Assembly: GCF_020740835.1 (NCBI RefSeq)
Contig: NZ_JAINFC010000010.1
Coordinates: 1-36,289 of the forward strand
DNA: 36,289 nt
DNA from: Streptomyces sp. UNOC14_S4
GTDB taxonomy: Bacteria > Actinomycetota > Actinomycetes > Streptomycetales > Streptomycetaceae
Direction: 5' to 3'
The notes below the pieces were generated by a model. It was not told the DNA's origin, searched no databases, and saw only the letters and a list, made by a program, of their open reading frames with translations. Shown here piece by piece: positions 27,234 through 36,289 of the stretch. Each line of letters starts with the position of its first letter. The stretch's first letter is position 1. A program made the translations under genes and the position numbers.

Positions 27234-27319
27234 GCATCGAGAACCTCGTCGGACTGGCCGTCTCCGTCGCCCTGGTGATCTACCTGGTGTGGTGTCTGCT
27301 CTTCCCGGAGCGTTTCTGA
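27230..27319 (+). CDS. KdpF, small subunit of the Kdp potassium pump
   Basis: The 29-aa single-helix peptide begins [11 protein letters not shown] and ends LFPERF, the typical KdpF ending. KdpF stabilises the KdpFABC complex in the membrane. The GTG start overlaps the preceding stop, and its TGA overlaps the kdpA ATG as TGATG. Confidence 0.9.
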   Translation: MSIENLVGLAVSVALVIYLVWCLLFPERF

Positions 27320-28983
27320 TGAACGAGACGCTCGCGGGCTGGCTGCAGATCCTCGCCCTGGTGGGCGCCCTCGCCCTCTCCTACCGTCCGCTCGGCGATT
27401 ACATCGCCCACTGCCTGACCGCGTCCCGGCACCTGCGCGTCGAACGGGCCGTGTACCGGGCGGGCGGCGTGAACGCGGACACCGAGCAGACCTGGTCGGG
27501 CTATCTGCGCGGTGTGCTGGCGTTCTCACTCGTCTCGGTCCTGTTCCTGTACACGTTCCAGCGGATCCAGGACCGCCTCCTGCTGTCGCTGGGCATGAAG
27601 CCGGTGAGCCCGGACCAGGCCTTCAACACGGCGGCCTCGTTCGTCACCAACACCAACTGGCAGTCGTACTCAGGTGAGTCGACGATGGGTCACCTGGTGC
27701 AGATGGCCGGGCTCGCCGTACAGAACTTCGTCTCGGCCGCGGTGGGCATCGCCGTCGTCGCGACGCTCATCCGGGGTTTCACGCGCAAAAGGACCGACCA
27801 CATCGGCAACTTCTGGGTCGACCTCACCCGCGTCACGCTGCGCGTGCTGCTGCCGCTCTCCTTCGTCTTCGCGATCGTGCTGCTGGCGGCCGGGGTGGTG
27901 CAGAACTTCCACGGCGTGCAGGCGGTCACCACGATCGCGGGCGACCACCAGAGCATCACCGGCGGCCCGGTCGCCTCCCAGGAGGCCATCAAGGAACTCG
28001 GCACCAACGGCGGCGGCTTCTACAGCGCCAACTCCGCCCACCCGTTCGAGAATCCCACCGCCTTCACCAACCTCCTGGAGATCTATCTGCTCCTGGTGAT
28101 CTCCTTCTCACTGCCCCGCACCTTCGGCACCATGGTCGGCGACCGGCGGCAGGGCTACGCGGTGCTGGCCGTCATGGGCCTGGTCTGGGCGGCCTCGGTG
28201 GCCGTGGTGACGGTGAACGAGCTGCACAGCGTCAGCAGCCCGGCCGGGCACGCGGCGGGCGGCATGATGGAGGGCAAGGAGCAGCGGCTCGGCATCTGGG
28301 CCTCCGCCCTCTTCGCCGTCTCCACCACGCTCACCTCCTGCGGCGCGGTCGACGCGGCACACGACTCGTTCACACCGGGCGGCGGCGGGCTGCTGATCTT
28401 CAACATGATGCTCGGCGAGATCGCCCCCGGCGGCACCGGCTCCGGGCTGTACGGCATTCTCGTCCTCGCGATCGTCGCGGTGTTCGTGGCCGGGCTGATG
28501 GTGGGCCGTACGCCCGAGTATCTGGGCAAGAAGCTCGGCAGCCGCGAGATGAAGTTCGCCTCGCTCTACATCCTCACCACCCCCGCCCTCGTCCTGGTGG
28601 GCTCGGGCATCGCCATGGCGCTCCCCGGCGAACGGGGCTCCATGGCCAACGACGGCCCGCACGGCTTCTCCGAGGTGCTCTACGCCTTCACCTCGGCGGC
28701 CAACAACAACGGCTCCGCCTTCGCGGGCCTGACGGCGAACACCCCCTGGTACAACACCGTGCTCGGCCTGGTCATGGTCTTCGGCCGGTTCCTGCCGATG
28801 ATCTTCGTCCTGGCCCTCGCCGGGGCACTGGCCGGGCAGCGGCCCGTACCCGTCACGGCGGGCACCCTGCCCACCTACCGGCCGCAGTTCGTCGGGCTGC
28901 TGACCGGCGTGATCCTCATCGTCGTCGGCCTCACCTATTTCCCCGCTCTGGCGCTGGGGCCGCTCGCGGAAGGACTGCACTGA
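27319..28983 (+). CDS. KdpA, potassium-translocating subunit
   Basis: The 554-aa, about ten-helix protein is related to K+ channels. Four selectivity-filter-type loops are visible: [28 protein letters not shown] and ANNNGSAF. Length matches KdpA (about 557 aa). It binds and conducts K+ across the membrane, driven by KdpB. ATG 27319 overlaps the kdpF stop, and the stop overlaps the kdpB start. Confidence 0.97.
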   Translation: MNETLAGWLQILALVGALALSYRPLGDYIAHCLTASRHLRVERAVYRAGGVNADTEQTWSGYLRGVLAFSLVSVLFLYTFQRIQDRLLLSLGMKPVSPDQAFNTAASFVTNTNWQSYSGESTMGHLVQMAGLAVQNFVSAAVGIAVVATLIRGFTRKRTDHIGNFWVDLTRVTLRVLLPLSFVFAIVLLAAGVVQNFHGVQAVTTIAGDHQSITGGPVASQEAIKELGTNGGGFYSANSAHPFENPTAFTNLLEIYLLLVISFSLPRTFGTMVGDRRQGYAVLAVMGLVWAASVAVVTVNELHSVSSPAGHAAGGMMEGKEQRLGIWASALFAVSTTLTSCGAVDAAHDSFTPGGGGLLIFNMMLGEIAPGGTGSGLYGILVLAIVAVFVAGLMVGRTPEYLGKKLGSREMKFASLYILTTPALVLVGSGIAMALPGERGSMANDGPHGFSEVLYAFTSAANNNGSAFAGLTANTPWYNTVLGLVMVFGRFLPMIFVLALAGALAGQRPVPVTAGTLPTYRPQFVGLLTGVILIVVGLTYFPALALGPLAEGLH

Positions 28984-31088
28984 TGCCCTCCCCCACGAAC
29001 GACCCCGAATCCTCCGCAGCCCCCGCCCGGAAGCAGCCGCACCGGATCTCGGGCGGCCTGCTGGACCCGCGGCAGCTCGTCACCTCCTTCCCCGATGCCG
29101 TGCGCAAGCTCGACCCGCGGCTGATGGCGCACAACCCGGTCATGTTCGTGGTCGAGGTGGGGGCGGTGCTCACCACCCTCTCCGCGGTCAAGGACCCCGG
29201 CGTCTTCGCCTGGGTGATCACGGCATGGCTGTGGCTGACCGCCGTCTTCGCCAACCTGGCCGAGGCCGTCGCCGAGGGCCGGGGCAAGGCCCAGGCGGAC
29301 ACCCTGCGCCGGACGCGTACGCACACCACGGCCCGCCGCCTCGTGAGCTGGTCGCCCGGCGCGGCCCTCGTCGAGGAGGAGGTGCCCGCGGCGGAGCTGC
29401 GGCTGGGCGACCACGTCGTCGTCGAGGCCGGCCAGGTCATCCCCGGTGACGGGGACGTCGTGGAGGGCGTGGCCTCCGTCGACGAGTCGGCCATCACGGG
29501 CGAGTCCGCGCCGGTGATCCGCGAGTCCGGCGGTGACCGCTCCGCCGTCACCGGCGGTACGAAGGTCCTCTCCGACCGCATCGTCATCAAGATCACCTCC
29601 AAGCCGGGCGAGACGTTCATCGACCGGATGATCGCTCTCGTCGAGGGCGCGGCGCGGCAGAAGACGCCGAACGAGATCGCGCTGAACATCCTGCTGGCCT
29701 CGCTCACGATCGTCTTCCTGATCGCGGTCGTCACGCTCCAGCCGTTCGCCATCTACGCGAAGGCCGAGCAGACCATCGTCGTCCTCGTCGCGCTCGTGGT
29801 CGCCCTGATCCCGACGACGATCGGCGCGCTGCTGTCCGCGATCGGTATCGCGGGCATGGACCGTCTCGTCCAGCGCAACGTCCTGGCGATGTCCGGGCGC
29901 GCGGTGGAGGCCGCGGGCGATGTCAACACGCTCCTCCTGGACAAGACCGGCACCATCACCCTCGGCAACCGGCAGGCCGCCGAGTTCCTGCCGGTCGGCG
30001 GGGTCACGGCCGACGAACTCGCGGACGCCGCCCAGCTGTCCTCGCTGGCCGACGAGACGCCGGAGGGCCGCTCCGTCGTCGTCCTCGCGAAGCAGCGATA
30101 CGCCCTGCGGGCCCGTACGGAGGGCGAGTTGGAACAGGCGACGTTCGTGCCGTTCACCGCGCAGACACGGATGAGCGGGGTGGACGTGGACGGCCGCCGC
30201 ATCCGCAAGGGCGCCACCGCGGCCGTCACCGCGTGGGTGACGGCCGCGGGCGGCACGGTCGGTGACGACGTGCAGGAGACCGTCGGCCGCATCTCCCGCC
30301 TCGGCGGCACGCCGCTCGTGGTCGCGGTGGACGACGCGGAGGGCGCGCGCGTGCTCGGCGTCATCCATCTCAAGGACATCGTCAAGGAAGGCATCAGGGA
30401 ACGGTTCGAGGAACTGCGCCGCATGGGCATCAGGACCGTCATGATCACGGGTGACAACCCGCTGACGGCCAGGGCCATCGCCGAAGAGGCGGGCGTCGAC
30501 GACTTCCTCGCGGAGGCGACACCCGAGGACAAGATGGCGCTGATCAAGCGCGAGCAGTCCGGCGGCAAGCTCGTCGCGATGACCGGCGACGGCACCAACG
30601 ACGCCCCGGCGCTGGCCCAGGCGGACGTCGGTGTCGCGATGAACACCGGCACCTCGGCCGCCAAGGAGGCCGGGAACATGGTCGACCTGGACTCCAACCC
30701 GACCAAGCTCATCGAGATCGTCGAGATCGGCAAGCAGCTCCTCATCACGCGCGGCGCGCTGACCACCTTCTCGATCGCCAACGACGTCGCGAAGTACTTC
30801 GCGATCATCCCGGCGATGTTCGCGGTGGCCTACCCGGGCCTCGACAGGCTCAACATCATGCGGCTGCACAGCCCGACCTCGGCGGTGTCCTCCGCCATCA
30901 TCTTCAACGCGCTGATCATCGTCGCCCTGATCCCGCTCGCGCTGCGCGGCGTGCGCTACCGGCCCTCGTCCGCGGCCTCGCTGCTCGGCCGCAACATCCG
31001 GCTCTACGGGGCGGGCGGGCTGATCCTGCCGTTCCTCGGCATCAAACTCATCGACCTGGCCGTCCAGTTCGTCCCCGGCCTGCACTGA
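28983..31088 (+). CDS. KdpB, P-type ATPase subunit
   Basis: The 701-aa P-type ATPase has the TGES actuator loop (172-175), the phosphorylated Asp320 in [10 protein letters not shown], and the [10 protein letters not shown] hinge. Ser175 is at the position of the E. coli regulatory phosphoserine. It hydrolyses ATP to drive K+ uptake through KdpA. It is translationally coupled to kdpA by TGATG. Confidence 0.97.
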   Translation: MPSPTNDPESSAAPARKQPHRISGGLLDPRQLVTSFPDAVRKLDPRLMAHNPVMFVVEVGAVLTTLSAVKDPGVFAWVITAWLWLTAVFANLAEAVAEGRGKAQADTLRRTRTHTTARRLVSWSPGAALVEEEVPAAELRLGDHVVVEAGQVIPGDGDVVEGVASVDESAITGESAPVIRESGGDRSAVTGGTKVLSDRIVIKITSKPGETFIDRMIALVEGAARQKTPNEIALNILLASLTIVFLIAVVTLQPFAIYAKAEQTIVVLVALVVALIPTTIGALLSAIGIAGMDRLVQRNVLAMSGRAVEAAGDVNTLLLDKTGTITLGNRQAAEFLPVGGVTADELADAAQLSSLADETPEGRSVVVLAKQRYALRARTEGELEQATFVPFTAQTRMSGVDVDGRRIRKGATAAVTAWVTAAGGTVGDDVQETVGRISRLGGTPLVVAVDDAEGARVLGVIHLKDIVKEGIRERFEELRRMGIRTVMITGDNPLTARAIAEEAGVDDFLAEATPEDKMALIKREQSGGKLVAMTGDGTNDAPALAQADVGVAMNTGTSAAKEAGNMVDLDSNPTKLIEIVEIGKQLLITRGALTTFSIANDVAKYFAIIPAMFAVAYPGLDRLNIMRLHSPTSAVSSAIIFNALIIVALIPLALRGVRYRPSSAASLLGRNIRLYGAGGLILPFLGIKLIDLAVQFVPGLH

Positions 31089-31109
31089 CTGCGGAGAGAA
31101 GGCGAAACC

Positions 31110-31739
31110 GTGCTCCTCCACCTTCCGTCGCTGCTGCGGCAGCACGTGTCGGCCCTGCGCATGCTCCTGGTGTTCACCGTCGTCACCGGCCTCGCCTATC
31201 CCCTGGCGGTGGCAGGCGTCGGCCGACTCGCGTTCCCCCACCAGGCGGACGGCTCACTGATCGAGCAGCATGGCAGGCCGGTGGCATCCAGCCTGCTCGG
31301 CCAGAACTTCGCCCTGCCGAAGAAGAACCCCGACGACCCCCAGGAGGCACCGCGCCCCGACCCCAAGTGGTTCCAGCCACGCCCCTCCGCCGCTTCGTAC
31401 GACCCGCTGAACTCGTCGGCCTCCAACCTCGGTCCCAGCAGCACGGCACTCCTCGACGCGATCGCGCAGCGGCGTGCCGCGGTGGCTTCGTTCGACGGTG
31501 TCCCGCCGTCCTCGGTACCGGCGGACGCCCTCACGGCGAGCGGGTCGGGGCTCGATCCGGACATCTCCCCGGCGTACGCGTACGAACAGGCGGCGCGGGT
31601 GGCCCGTACGCGCGGCCTTCCTCTCCAAGGGGTCAGGCACCTCGTGGCGGACCATGTCCAGGAACGTGCCCTGGGATTCCTGGGAGAACCACACGTCGAT
31701 GTCGTGGAGCTGAACGAGGCATTGTCCAAGGCGGGTTGA
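31110..31739 (+). CDS. KdpC subunit
   Basis: The 209-aa protein has one N-terminal membrane helix (about 14-40) and a periplasm-side domain with SLLGQNF and the conserved WFQPRPSA and DPLNSSASNLGPSS segments. KdpC assists ATP binding and complex assembly. GTG 31110 follows GGAGAGAAGG. No kdpD or kdpE sensor genes follow; an unrelated secreted-protein gene does. Confidence 0.95.
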   Translation: MLLHLPSLLRQHVSALRMLLVFTVVTGLAYPLAVAGVGRLAFPHQADGSLIEQHGRPVASSLLGQNFALPKKNPDDPQEAPRPDPKWFQPRPSAASYDPLNSSASNLGPSSTALLDAIAQRRAAVASFDGVPPSSVPADALTASGSGLDPDISPAYAYEQAARVARTRGLPLQGVRHLVADHVQERALGFLGEPHVDVVELNEALSKAG

Positions 31740-31883
31740 TACAGGACACCATGAATGATTTCCGTGGGGGCGGGGAGCCGATACACCAAGGGGCGGTCGT
31801 ATTATGGTCATTATGCACCCGTTGAGGTGAAATATCTGCGCCATCTCTATTCGAGGTTGACGGGTCGCGCTGTGCTGCTGGTG

Positions 31884-31901
31884 TTGCCCTGACCAGGGCA
31901 A
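31884..31901 (+). promoter_or_regulatory. Stem-loop in the leader of the secreted-protein gene
   Basis: TTGCCCT-GACC-AGGGCAA forms a perfect 7-bp stem with a 4-nt loop, 24 bases before the ATG at 31926. It may be an operator or mRNA structure. The rest of the 31740-31925 gap holds an AT-rich stretch (TATTAT near 31800) that may contain the promoter, but no matching -35 box was seen. Confidence 0.5.
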
Positions 31902-31925
31902 TGTCATTGGGGAAATGAGGCAAGC

Positions 31926-32936
31926 ATGACCTCCGTGCATTCGCCGACCCGACGCACGGCGCTCACCGCCCTGAGCGCCTTTGTGCTCATCGTCGGCTTC
32001 CTCTTCGCCGTCCCGCAGCGCGGGTTCGCGACAGGGCCGAAGCCCTCGCCGTCGGCCCCCACACCCGCCGTGGCCAAGCCCGCGCCGGAGAAAAAGCCTT
32101 CGTCCCGTGCGCTCACCAACACCAATCCCGTGACCTACCACGGCGGCAAGGTCCAGAACGCGCCCCAGGTGTATGTCGTGTGGTGGGGGAATCAGTGGTC
32201 CCAAGGGAACAACGACCCCAAGAACGAGCTGTTTCTCCAGGCGCGATTCTTCGACAGCCTTTACGGCGCCGGTGACAACTGGAGCACTTCGGCCACGCAG
32301 TACTGCTCCGGCATCACGAGTGGTTCGAAGGACTGCTCCCACGCCGTCACGTTCGTCGGGCACCCCGCTTCCAGCCCGCGCGTCGGCCAGTGGGACGAGG
32401 AGAGCGCGGCCGCCCCGCAGAATCCCACGACGACCGACATCGTCAACGAGGGCATCAAGGCCGCTCAATACTTCGGCGTGAGCGACACCAACAGCCAGAT
32501 CATCATCGACACGCCGCCCGGGGTCGTACCCAGTGGCTTCAAGACCCAGTACTGCGCCTGGCACACCTCGGTCAATCTGACGGGCGGCGGCCAGATCACG
32601 GTCACCAACATGCCCTACATGCCGGACGCCGGTGCCACCTGCGGCGCCAGTTCCGTGCCCGTCGGAACCACCGGTGTCAATGCGGACAACGAGGGCGTGA
32701 CCATCGTCGGCGGCCACGAGTACGGCGAGACCCTCACGGACCCCGTGCCCATCACAGGCTGGACCGACGACACCGGGGGCACCGGCGAGACCGCCGACAA
32801 GTGCGCGTGGACCAGCATGGGCATCGTTTCGCTGAACGGCAACAAATTCGCCGTCCAACCGCTGTGGAGCAACAACGCCAACAGCGGCTCGGGCGGGTGC
32901 GTCAAGTACTACAACTCGGCGGCCAGCCAGGGCTGA
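31926..32936 (+). CDS. Secreted protein with HE-type metalloprotease-like motif
   Basis: The 336-aa product has a signal peptide (RRTALTALSAFVLIVGF, cleavage near 34-36) and a Pro/Ser/Lys-rich linker (37-62). The mature domain has VVWWGNQW (84-91) and GGHEYGETLTDP (262-273), with candidate ligands His264 and Glu265, followed by a Trp/Asp-rich GETADKCAW segment. Such HE...TDP proteins occur among secreted actinobacterial and fungal peptidase-like or EXORDIUM-like proteins. Catalysis is unproven. GAGG precedes the ATG. Confidence 0.8.
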   Translation: MTSVHSPTRRTALTALSAFVLIVGFLFAVPQRGFATGPKPSPSAPTPAVAKPAPEKKPSSRALTNTNPVTYHGGKVQNAPQVYVVWWGNQWSQGNNDPKNELFLQARFFDSLYGAGDNWSTSATQYCSGITSGSKDCSHAVTFVGHPASSPRVGQWDEESAAAPQNPTTTDIVNEGIKAAQYFGVSDTNSQIIIDTPPGVVPSGFKTQYCAWHTSVNLTGGGQITVTNMPYMPDAGATCGASSVPVGTTGVNADNEGVTIVGGHEYGETLTDPVPITGWTDDTGGTGETADKCAWTSMGIVSLNGNKFAVQPLWSNNANSGSGGCVKYYNSAASQG

Positions 32937-33016
32937 TCCGGCCCGGGTGGGCGGAGCCGTGCGCTCCGCCCACCCCTTCCACGGTCCCGCAGGCATCGCA
33001 GAAACGGCCCCGCATC

Positions 33017-33454
33017 ATGAGCCACCGTTTCCTTGCACCCTTCGCCCGTACCGCTCTGGCCCTGCTCCTTCTCGCCGGCTGCTCCGGCTGCTCCGGCACC
33101 ACAGGGCCCGCCGCCCTCACCTCGCCCGAACCCGCGTGCCGCGCCCCCGGGGCGGCGATCCTGCCGCAGACCTCCGGGACCGCCACCGAGGACGACAACG
33201 GCGCACGCATCTGCGTGGCCAGAGGCCAGACGATCGCCGTGTTCCTCAACGCCCACAGCAACGACGCCCGCGCCTTCTGGAAACCGATCACGGCACAGCC
33301 GTCATCGGCCATCCGACGCGAGAGCAACGGCACGGTGACCCTGGCGATCGGCGTCACCGCCGCCCTGCTCACCACGACCGCCGTCGGCGACGTCCGCCTG
33401 GCCAGCCGGAAGGAGTCCGGTGGAACGTGGACGGCGACGCTGGTCGTCCACTGA
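33017..33454 (+). CDS. Small lipoprotein
   Basis: The 145-aa product has a lipoprotein signal peptide ending in LLLLAGC, the lipobox with probable lipidated Cys22. The mature part is short, with possible disulfide cysteines and no recognised family. The ATG is 80 bp after the secreted-protein stop, so the two may be co-transcribed. Function unknown; it is anchored to the outer face of the membrane. Confidence 0.8.
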   Translation: MSHRFLAPFARTALALLLLAGCSGCSGTTGPAALTSPEPACRAPGAAILPQTSGTATEDDNGARICVARGQTIAVFLNAHSNDARAFWKPITAQPSSAIRRESNGTVTLAIGVTAALLTTTAVGDVRLASRKESGGTWTATLVVH

Positions 33455-33461
33455 CCGGGTC

Positions 33462-33486
33462 GACGGGGGCGGGTCCCGGGCCCGTC
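33462..33486. terminator. Hairpin between lipoprotein and acetyltransferase genes
   Basis: GACGGG (33462-33467) pairs with CCCGTC (33481-33486), with further G/C pairing inside. It lies between convergent genes. Confidence 0.5.
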
Positions 33487-33532
33487 TCCGGCCACTGAGC
33501 CGACGAGGTCGTTCGGGCCGGGCTCATAGCAT

Positions 33533-33976
33533 CTACTCGATCCGGTAGAGCATCTTGTCGTGGTGGGGCTCGGCGCCGAGGGCCTTGTAGAAGTCGAGGG
33601 CGGTGGAGTTGTTACGGTCGGCGGTCCATTCCACGCGGGTGCAACCGGCAGCCGAAGCCGCTGTTTGCACTCGTGTCATGAGGGCAGTGGCAATGCCCTG
33701 GCGCCGGGCCGACTCGCGTACGAAGAGCTCCTTCAGGAAGAGCGAGGCATCGGCACCGGCTGCCGGCCAGAGGAAGCTGTAGGACGCCATGCCCAGAACG
33801 ATATCGCCGTCACGGGCGAGCAGGACCGTCGCGGCGGGCTGCTCGCCGAACAGCAGCGTTCGGACTTGGGTGACATCGGCTGGGGCCTTTTCACCTCCGT
33901 AGTACGCCTCGATTTCGCCGATCAGTATCGCGATGGCCTCCGCGTCCCGTTCAGTTGCCCGCTCGATGTGCACCAT
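33533..33976 (-). CDS. GNAT-family acetyltransferase
   Basis: The 147-aa product has the acetyl-CoA-binding loop FVRESARRQGIATALM and the C-terminal NSTALDFYKALGAE segment of GNAT enzymes. The substrate is unknown. ATG 33976 overlaps the end of the XRE regulator gene by 26 bases, so the two form an operon. Upstream ATGs in frame would add residues that are not family-like. Confidence 0.85.
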   Translation of the reverse strand: MVHIERATERDAEAIAILIGEIEAYYGGEKAPADVTQVRTLLFGEQPAATVLLARDGDIVLGMASYSFLWPAAGADASLFLKELFVRESARRQGIATALMTRVQTAASAAGCTRVEWTADRNNSTALDFYKALGAEPHHDKMLYRIE

Positions 33977-35156
33977 GCCCGCTGTCCTCTCGTTCGCCGG
34001 GAAGCGCCAGGACTTCATGGAGCTCCCGCATCTCCGGCAACACCTGTCGTGTCCGGGGCACGCTAGCGGCCAGTTCCTTCGCCCGGTAGATGATCAGGGC
34101 GCTGCGGTGTGCAGGCGGCAAGGCGGTGAGGGTGGCGGCGGCGTGCGTGGCTGCGCCTGCTGTGTCGCCGTCTGCCGCCATGCACACTGCCTGGTCGAGC
34201 CGGACGAGCGCACGGTCGGTGTGCTCATCCGGGGTGTACAACTCCAAGGCGCGTTTGTGCTCTTCTCCTGCGCGCCGGGTCCGGCCGAGGTGGGTCCAGG
34301 CGTTTCCGCTGTGGAACCGGAGCTGGCTCTCGGAGTACCCGAAAGCGGAGGCGATCCGCTCGGTGGGGTCCAGCCGGTCGAGCGCCGTCTGGGCATCGGC
34401 CAGGGCAGCGGCAACCTCGTCGGCCTGGTGGAGCGCGGCGTGTGCACGGGCCTTGAGGGGGGCGGCCAGAGCGGGGCCGACACACGGCAGTCCGCCTGCA
34501 AGATGCTGGGAACGGTGAGCGAGCTCCACCGCGCCGTGCAGGTCGCCGTCGTAGTAGAGCTGGTAGGCCTCCTGCGCGTACATCCACGACAGCGTGGCCC
34601 GGTCGTTGGCGAGGGCGGCGAACTGCCGACCGGTGCGCCACCAGTCACGAGCCGTCTTCTTGCCCGCTTTGAGCAAGGCGAGCGCCATCAGCCCGGCGAA
34701 ACGAGCGGCCACAACCTGCAGGCGTCGTCGCACAGGAGCGGAGTGCGGGCGTCGGAGATGGCGCTGAAGAGCGGCGAGGTCGTCGACCAGGTCGTGCAGC
34801 AGCAGTTCCTCGGACCGGTAACGGGTGGCTCGACCGTACCGGTCGACGGTGTACTCCCAGTCCGCGACGCTCGCCTCCGCCAGAGGGCCGTCGGCCAGGT
34901 GCTCACCCAGCCCCTGCTGCAGAGCGGCGGCCCGTTCAAACACTCCGGCCGTGGCAGGAACAGCGGCGAGGTCGATCAGGTATCCGTCAGCTCCCAGGGC
35001 GTTGTCCAGCGAGGCGGCTATCGCGCGTGACGGCTGACGGCGGCCTGCCTCCAGGTCGTTGACGTAGGACTTGCCGCAATTGGCCAAGCGGGCGACGTCC
35101 CGCTGGGACAGATCGCCGCGGTAGCGGCGCAATGCCTGGGCAAAGGTCTCGTCCAT
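33951..35156 (-). CDS. XRE-family regulator with TPR-like region
   Basis: The 401-aa protein has an N-terminal Cro/CI helix-turn-helix (4-60; LSQRDVARLANCGKSYVNDLEAGRRQPS is split over 16-43). A long alpha-helical, Ala/Leu-rich region with TPR-like repeats follows. This layout is common in Streptomyces regulators. ATG 35156 was chosen because it puts the HTH at the N-terminus. It is divergent from a small gene, with a dyad between them. Confidence 0.85.
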   Translation of the reverse strand: MDETFAQALRRYRGDLSQRDVARLANCGKSYVNDLEAGRRQPSRAIAASLDNALGADGYLIDLAAVPATAGVFERAAALQQGLGEHLADGPLAEASVADWEYTVDRYGRATRYRSEELLLHDLVDDLAALQRHLRRPHSAPVRRRLQVVAARFAGLMALALLKAGKKTARDWWRTGRQFAALANDRATLSWMYAQEAYQLYYDGDLHGAVELAHRSQHLAGGLPCVGPALAAPLKARAHAALHQADEVAAALADAQTALDRLDPTERIASAFGYSESQLRFHSGNAWTHLGRTRRAGEEHKRALELYTPDEHTDRALVRLDQAVCMAADGDTAGAATHAAATLTALPPAHRSALIIYRAKELAASVPRTRQVLPEMRELHEVLALPGEREDSGHGAHRAGN

Positions 35157-35230
35157 ATGGGTCCCGTGTCCGCCGTGCCCGCTCCGCTGCGGGCAGCAGC
35201 GGGCAGGCAACTCCTTCTTCATGACGTGGT

Positions 35231-35266
35231 GTTGGACAACGCTACTCGTGTGGGCGAACGCCCACA
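35231..35266. promoter_or_regulatory. Operator dyads in the XRE divergent region
   Basis: A perfect dyad TGTGGGCG-AA-CGCCCACA spans 35249-35266. The short palindrome-like GTTGGACAAC precedes it at 35231-35240. The two-base centre argues for a protein-binding site rather than an RNA hairpin. It is a likely autoregulatory site for the XRE protein. Confidence 0.6.
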
Positions 35267-35303
35267 GCCCACTGTCTCCACCCGTTCCCCCTGGAGCTGA
35301 CTC

Positions 35304-35771
35304 ATGCTTGTGTTTCCCGGCACTGCCGTGGCCTCGTTGCCTCCGCTCGCTCACCCCACGGCACGCGAGCGCGCCCGTTCCCATCCCGAGCCCAGCGACG
35401 TCCAGCTCGATGCCGCCCCCATCAACGCCTGCATCGACGCGGCTCTCGCAGAGTCAGCCGTCGGAGCGCGGCTCGACACCCGCGCCCTGGCCGACCTGGC
35501 GCAGGAGCTCACTGGCCACCTGGCGCGGCTTCTCCCCCTCGCGAGTGCCCGGTACCGGGCCACGTCGGCCCGCGACCGCGACCCCGTACTGGGCCACTGG
35601 ATCGGCTACCTCCAGCGCCGCCTCGCCGTCGAGCCCCCTGACGCCCACGCCAACCCGGCCTCGGCGCTCGCCTGGGTACAGGAGTCCGCGCGTTACGCGC
35701 GACAGACGCTGACCCTGGTCCTGGCCGAGGAGACCGCCGAGCAGCGGCACGCCGGGGTGACGAGACGGTGA
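35304..35771 (+). CDS. Small protein of DUF6415-like appearance
   Basis: The 155-aa product is mostly helical. It has an acidic middle and the run ELTGHLARLLPLA (about 69-81), which resembles the DUF6415 proteins common beside Streptomyces regulators and natural-product genes. The assignment is from memory and uncertain. ATG 35304 follows GGAG at seven bases. It is divergent from the XRE gene. Confidence 0.65.
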   Translation: MLVFPGTAVASLPPLAHPTARERARSHPEPSDVQLDAAPINACIDAALAESAVGARLDTRALADLAQELTGHLARLLPLASARYRATSARDRDPVLGHWIGYLQRRLAVEPPDAHANPASALAWVQESARYARQTLTLVLAEETAEQRHAGVTRR

Positions 35772-35943
35772 GTTCCCACGCCGACATCAACGGGCTGCGC
35801 CAACCCACATACATGCCGCCACTGCGCTCGTCTCTGTACGGCGCAACCGCGGAGGACGACAAATTCCGCTCATCAGCATCCGGAAGGAGGGGAGATGGGC
35901 AGGGTCGAAGTCGCAGGTCGCCGCGCTGGGCAATGACCTGCCG
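35772..35943 (+). other. Unassigned stretch after the DUF6415-like gene
   Basis: A GTG overlapping the preceding stop (35768) opens a 59-codon frame that ends at 35944-35947 without a recognisable domain. A strong GGAAGGAGGGGAG ribosome-binding-like sequence at about 35881-35893 leads to an ATG that opens only 13 codons. The pattern is consistent with a gene disrupted by a small frameshift, or a sequence error. Confidence 0.35.
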
Positions 35944-36081
35944 GTGAACGAGATGGCCATCGCGGACCTGATAGACCCGTCTGTGGTCGTACGGTCCGAG
36001 GACGTCGAGCAGGAGGAGTGCTTCACCTTCTGGCGCACTGACCGGGAGTGTCCTGGGGCAGGGTGCTGCCGACGTGAGTAG
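35944..36081 (+). CDS. Candidate short Cys-rich peptide ORF
   Basis: A 45-codon frame starts at GTG 35944 (or ATG 35953) and stops at TAG 36079-36081, 12 bases before a strong hairpin. The N-terminal part contains MAIADLIDPSVVV and several acidic residues. The end contains four Cys in its last 21 residues (EECFTFW, then REC and GAGCC). This acidic-leader, Cys-rich-tail layout resembles a RiPP precursor. The start lacks a good ribosome-binding site, and the frame is open upstream to 35761, so it may also be the end of a frameshifted larger gene. Confidence 0.35.
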   Translation: MNEMAIADLIDPSVVVRSEDVEQEECFTFWRTDRECPGAGCCRRE

Positions 36082-36093
36082 CGGCTCGGCGAA

Positions 36094-36128
36094 GGCGCTC
36101 ACGGCAGCCAGTGGCTGCCGTGAGCGCC
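36094..36128 (+). terminator. Strong hairpin terminator
   Basis: A 17-bp inverted repeat (36094-36110 with 36112-36128) centred on one base follows the short ORF. In RNA the loop would be a few bases wider. The remaining 161 bases to the window end hold no recognisable feature. Confidence 0.75.
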
Positions 36129-36289
36129 GCGCGTGTGCCTACCGCGGCGAGGTGGGCGGCTAAGCCTTGATCCACCGAACTGATTCCGTCGCGTCGGTCT
36201 GATCGCGGTCCGGCTGATCGTGGGTCTGCGGCTGTTGTCTGGACGTGCCGTACTCGCTGGTCTGCCCAGCTTTTCCACGAATTCGGTTC

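Noticed and set aside
26969..27529. 186-codon minus-strand frame before kdp
   Set aside because: It overlaps the small ORF, kdpF and the 5' end of kdpA antisense, and has no recognisable domain.
31827..31892. 22-codon leader-peptide frame before the secreted-protein gene
   Set aside because: No convincing ribosome-binding site or residue bias; overlap with the stem-loop looks incidental.
36129..36289. Transposase remnant at the right edge
   Set aside because: No terminal repeats or recognisable transposase motif in the available bases.

Overview
The window is very GC-rich DNA with the gene density, GTG/TTG starts, GTGA/ATGA stop-start overlaps and 3' intergenic repeats typical of Streptomyces or a close relative. 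No RNA genes, insertion sequences or CRISPR arrays were seen. All calls were made by reading motifs; no database search was run.

About 26.6 kb (46-26629) looks like one secondary-metabolite locus, or two abutting ones. Its left arm is a tightly coupled seven-gene minus-strand operon (7538 to 93): a KAS III-like ketosynthase, an acyl carrier protein, a KAS II-like ketosynthase, an MMPL/RND exporter, a secreted protein, an AurF-type diiron oxygenase, and a class II DAHP-synthase-like protein that has lost most catalytic residues. It ends in a 16-bp-stem hairpin. Next come an SDR with a paired-dyad operator, a heterodimeric ABC exporter, and a plus-strand APH-fold phosphotransferase that may be a self-resistance gene.

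The right arm is sugar chemistry. It holds GalE-like and GmhB-like genes, a divergent GT4 glycosyltransferase, and a ten-gene minus-strand operon (26629 to 16642): aminotransferase, HddA-like kinase, GT2, radical SAM enzyme, epimerase/dehydratase, second aminotransferase, PhyH-family oxygenase, GmhA-like isomerase, zinc alcohol dehydrogenase and GalT-like transferase. GmhA, HddA and GmhB are three steps of NDP-heptose biosynthesis. With two aminotransferases, redox enzymes and two glycosyltransferases, the likely product is an amino-heptose glycoside, perhaps acylated or N-oxidised by the left arm. I do not recognise the whole combination as a known pathway. The first gene of the operon carries a TTA codon, a bldA signature. 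Several enzymes have altered active sites: the DAHP-like protein, the HxG PhyH protein and a YxxxM epimerase.

The right third is ordinary chromosome. It contains a small membrane ORF followed by kdpFABC (high-affinity potassium uptake, no kdpDE in view), a secreted protein with an HE motif, a lipoprotein, an XRE/TPR-like regulator with a GNAT acetyltransferase, a divergent small gene of DUF6415-like appearance, and a short Cys-rich frame followed by a strong terminator.
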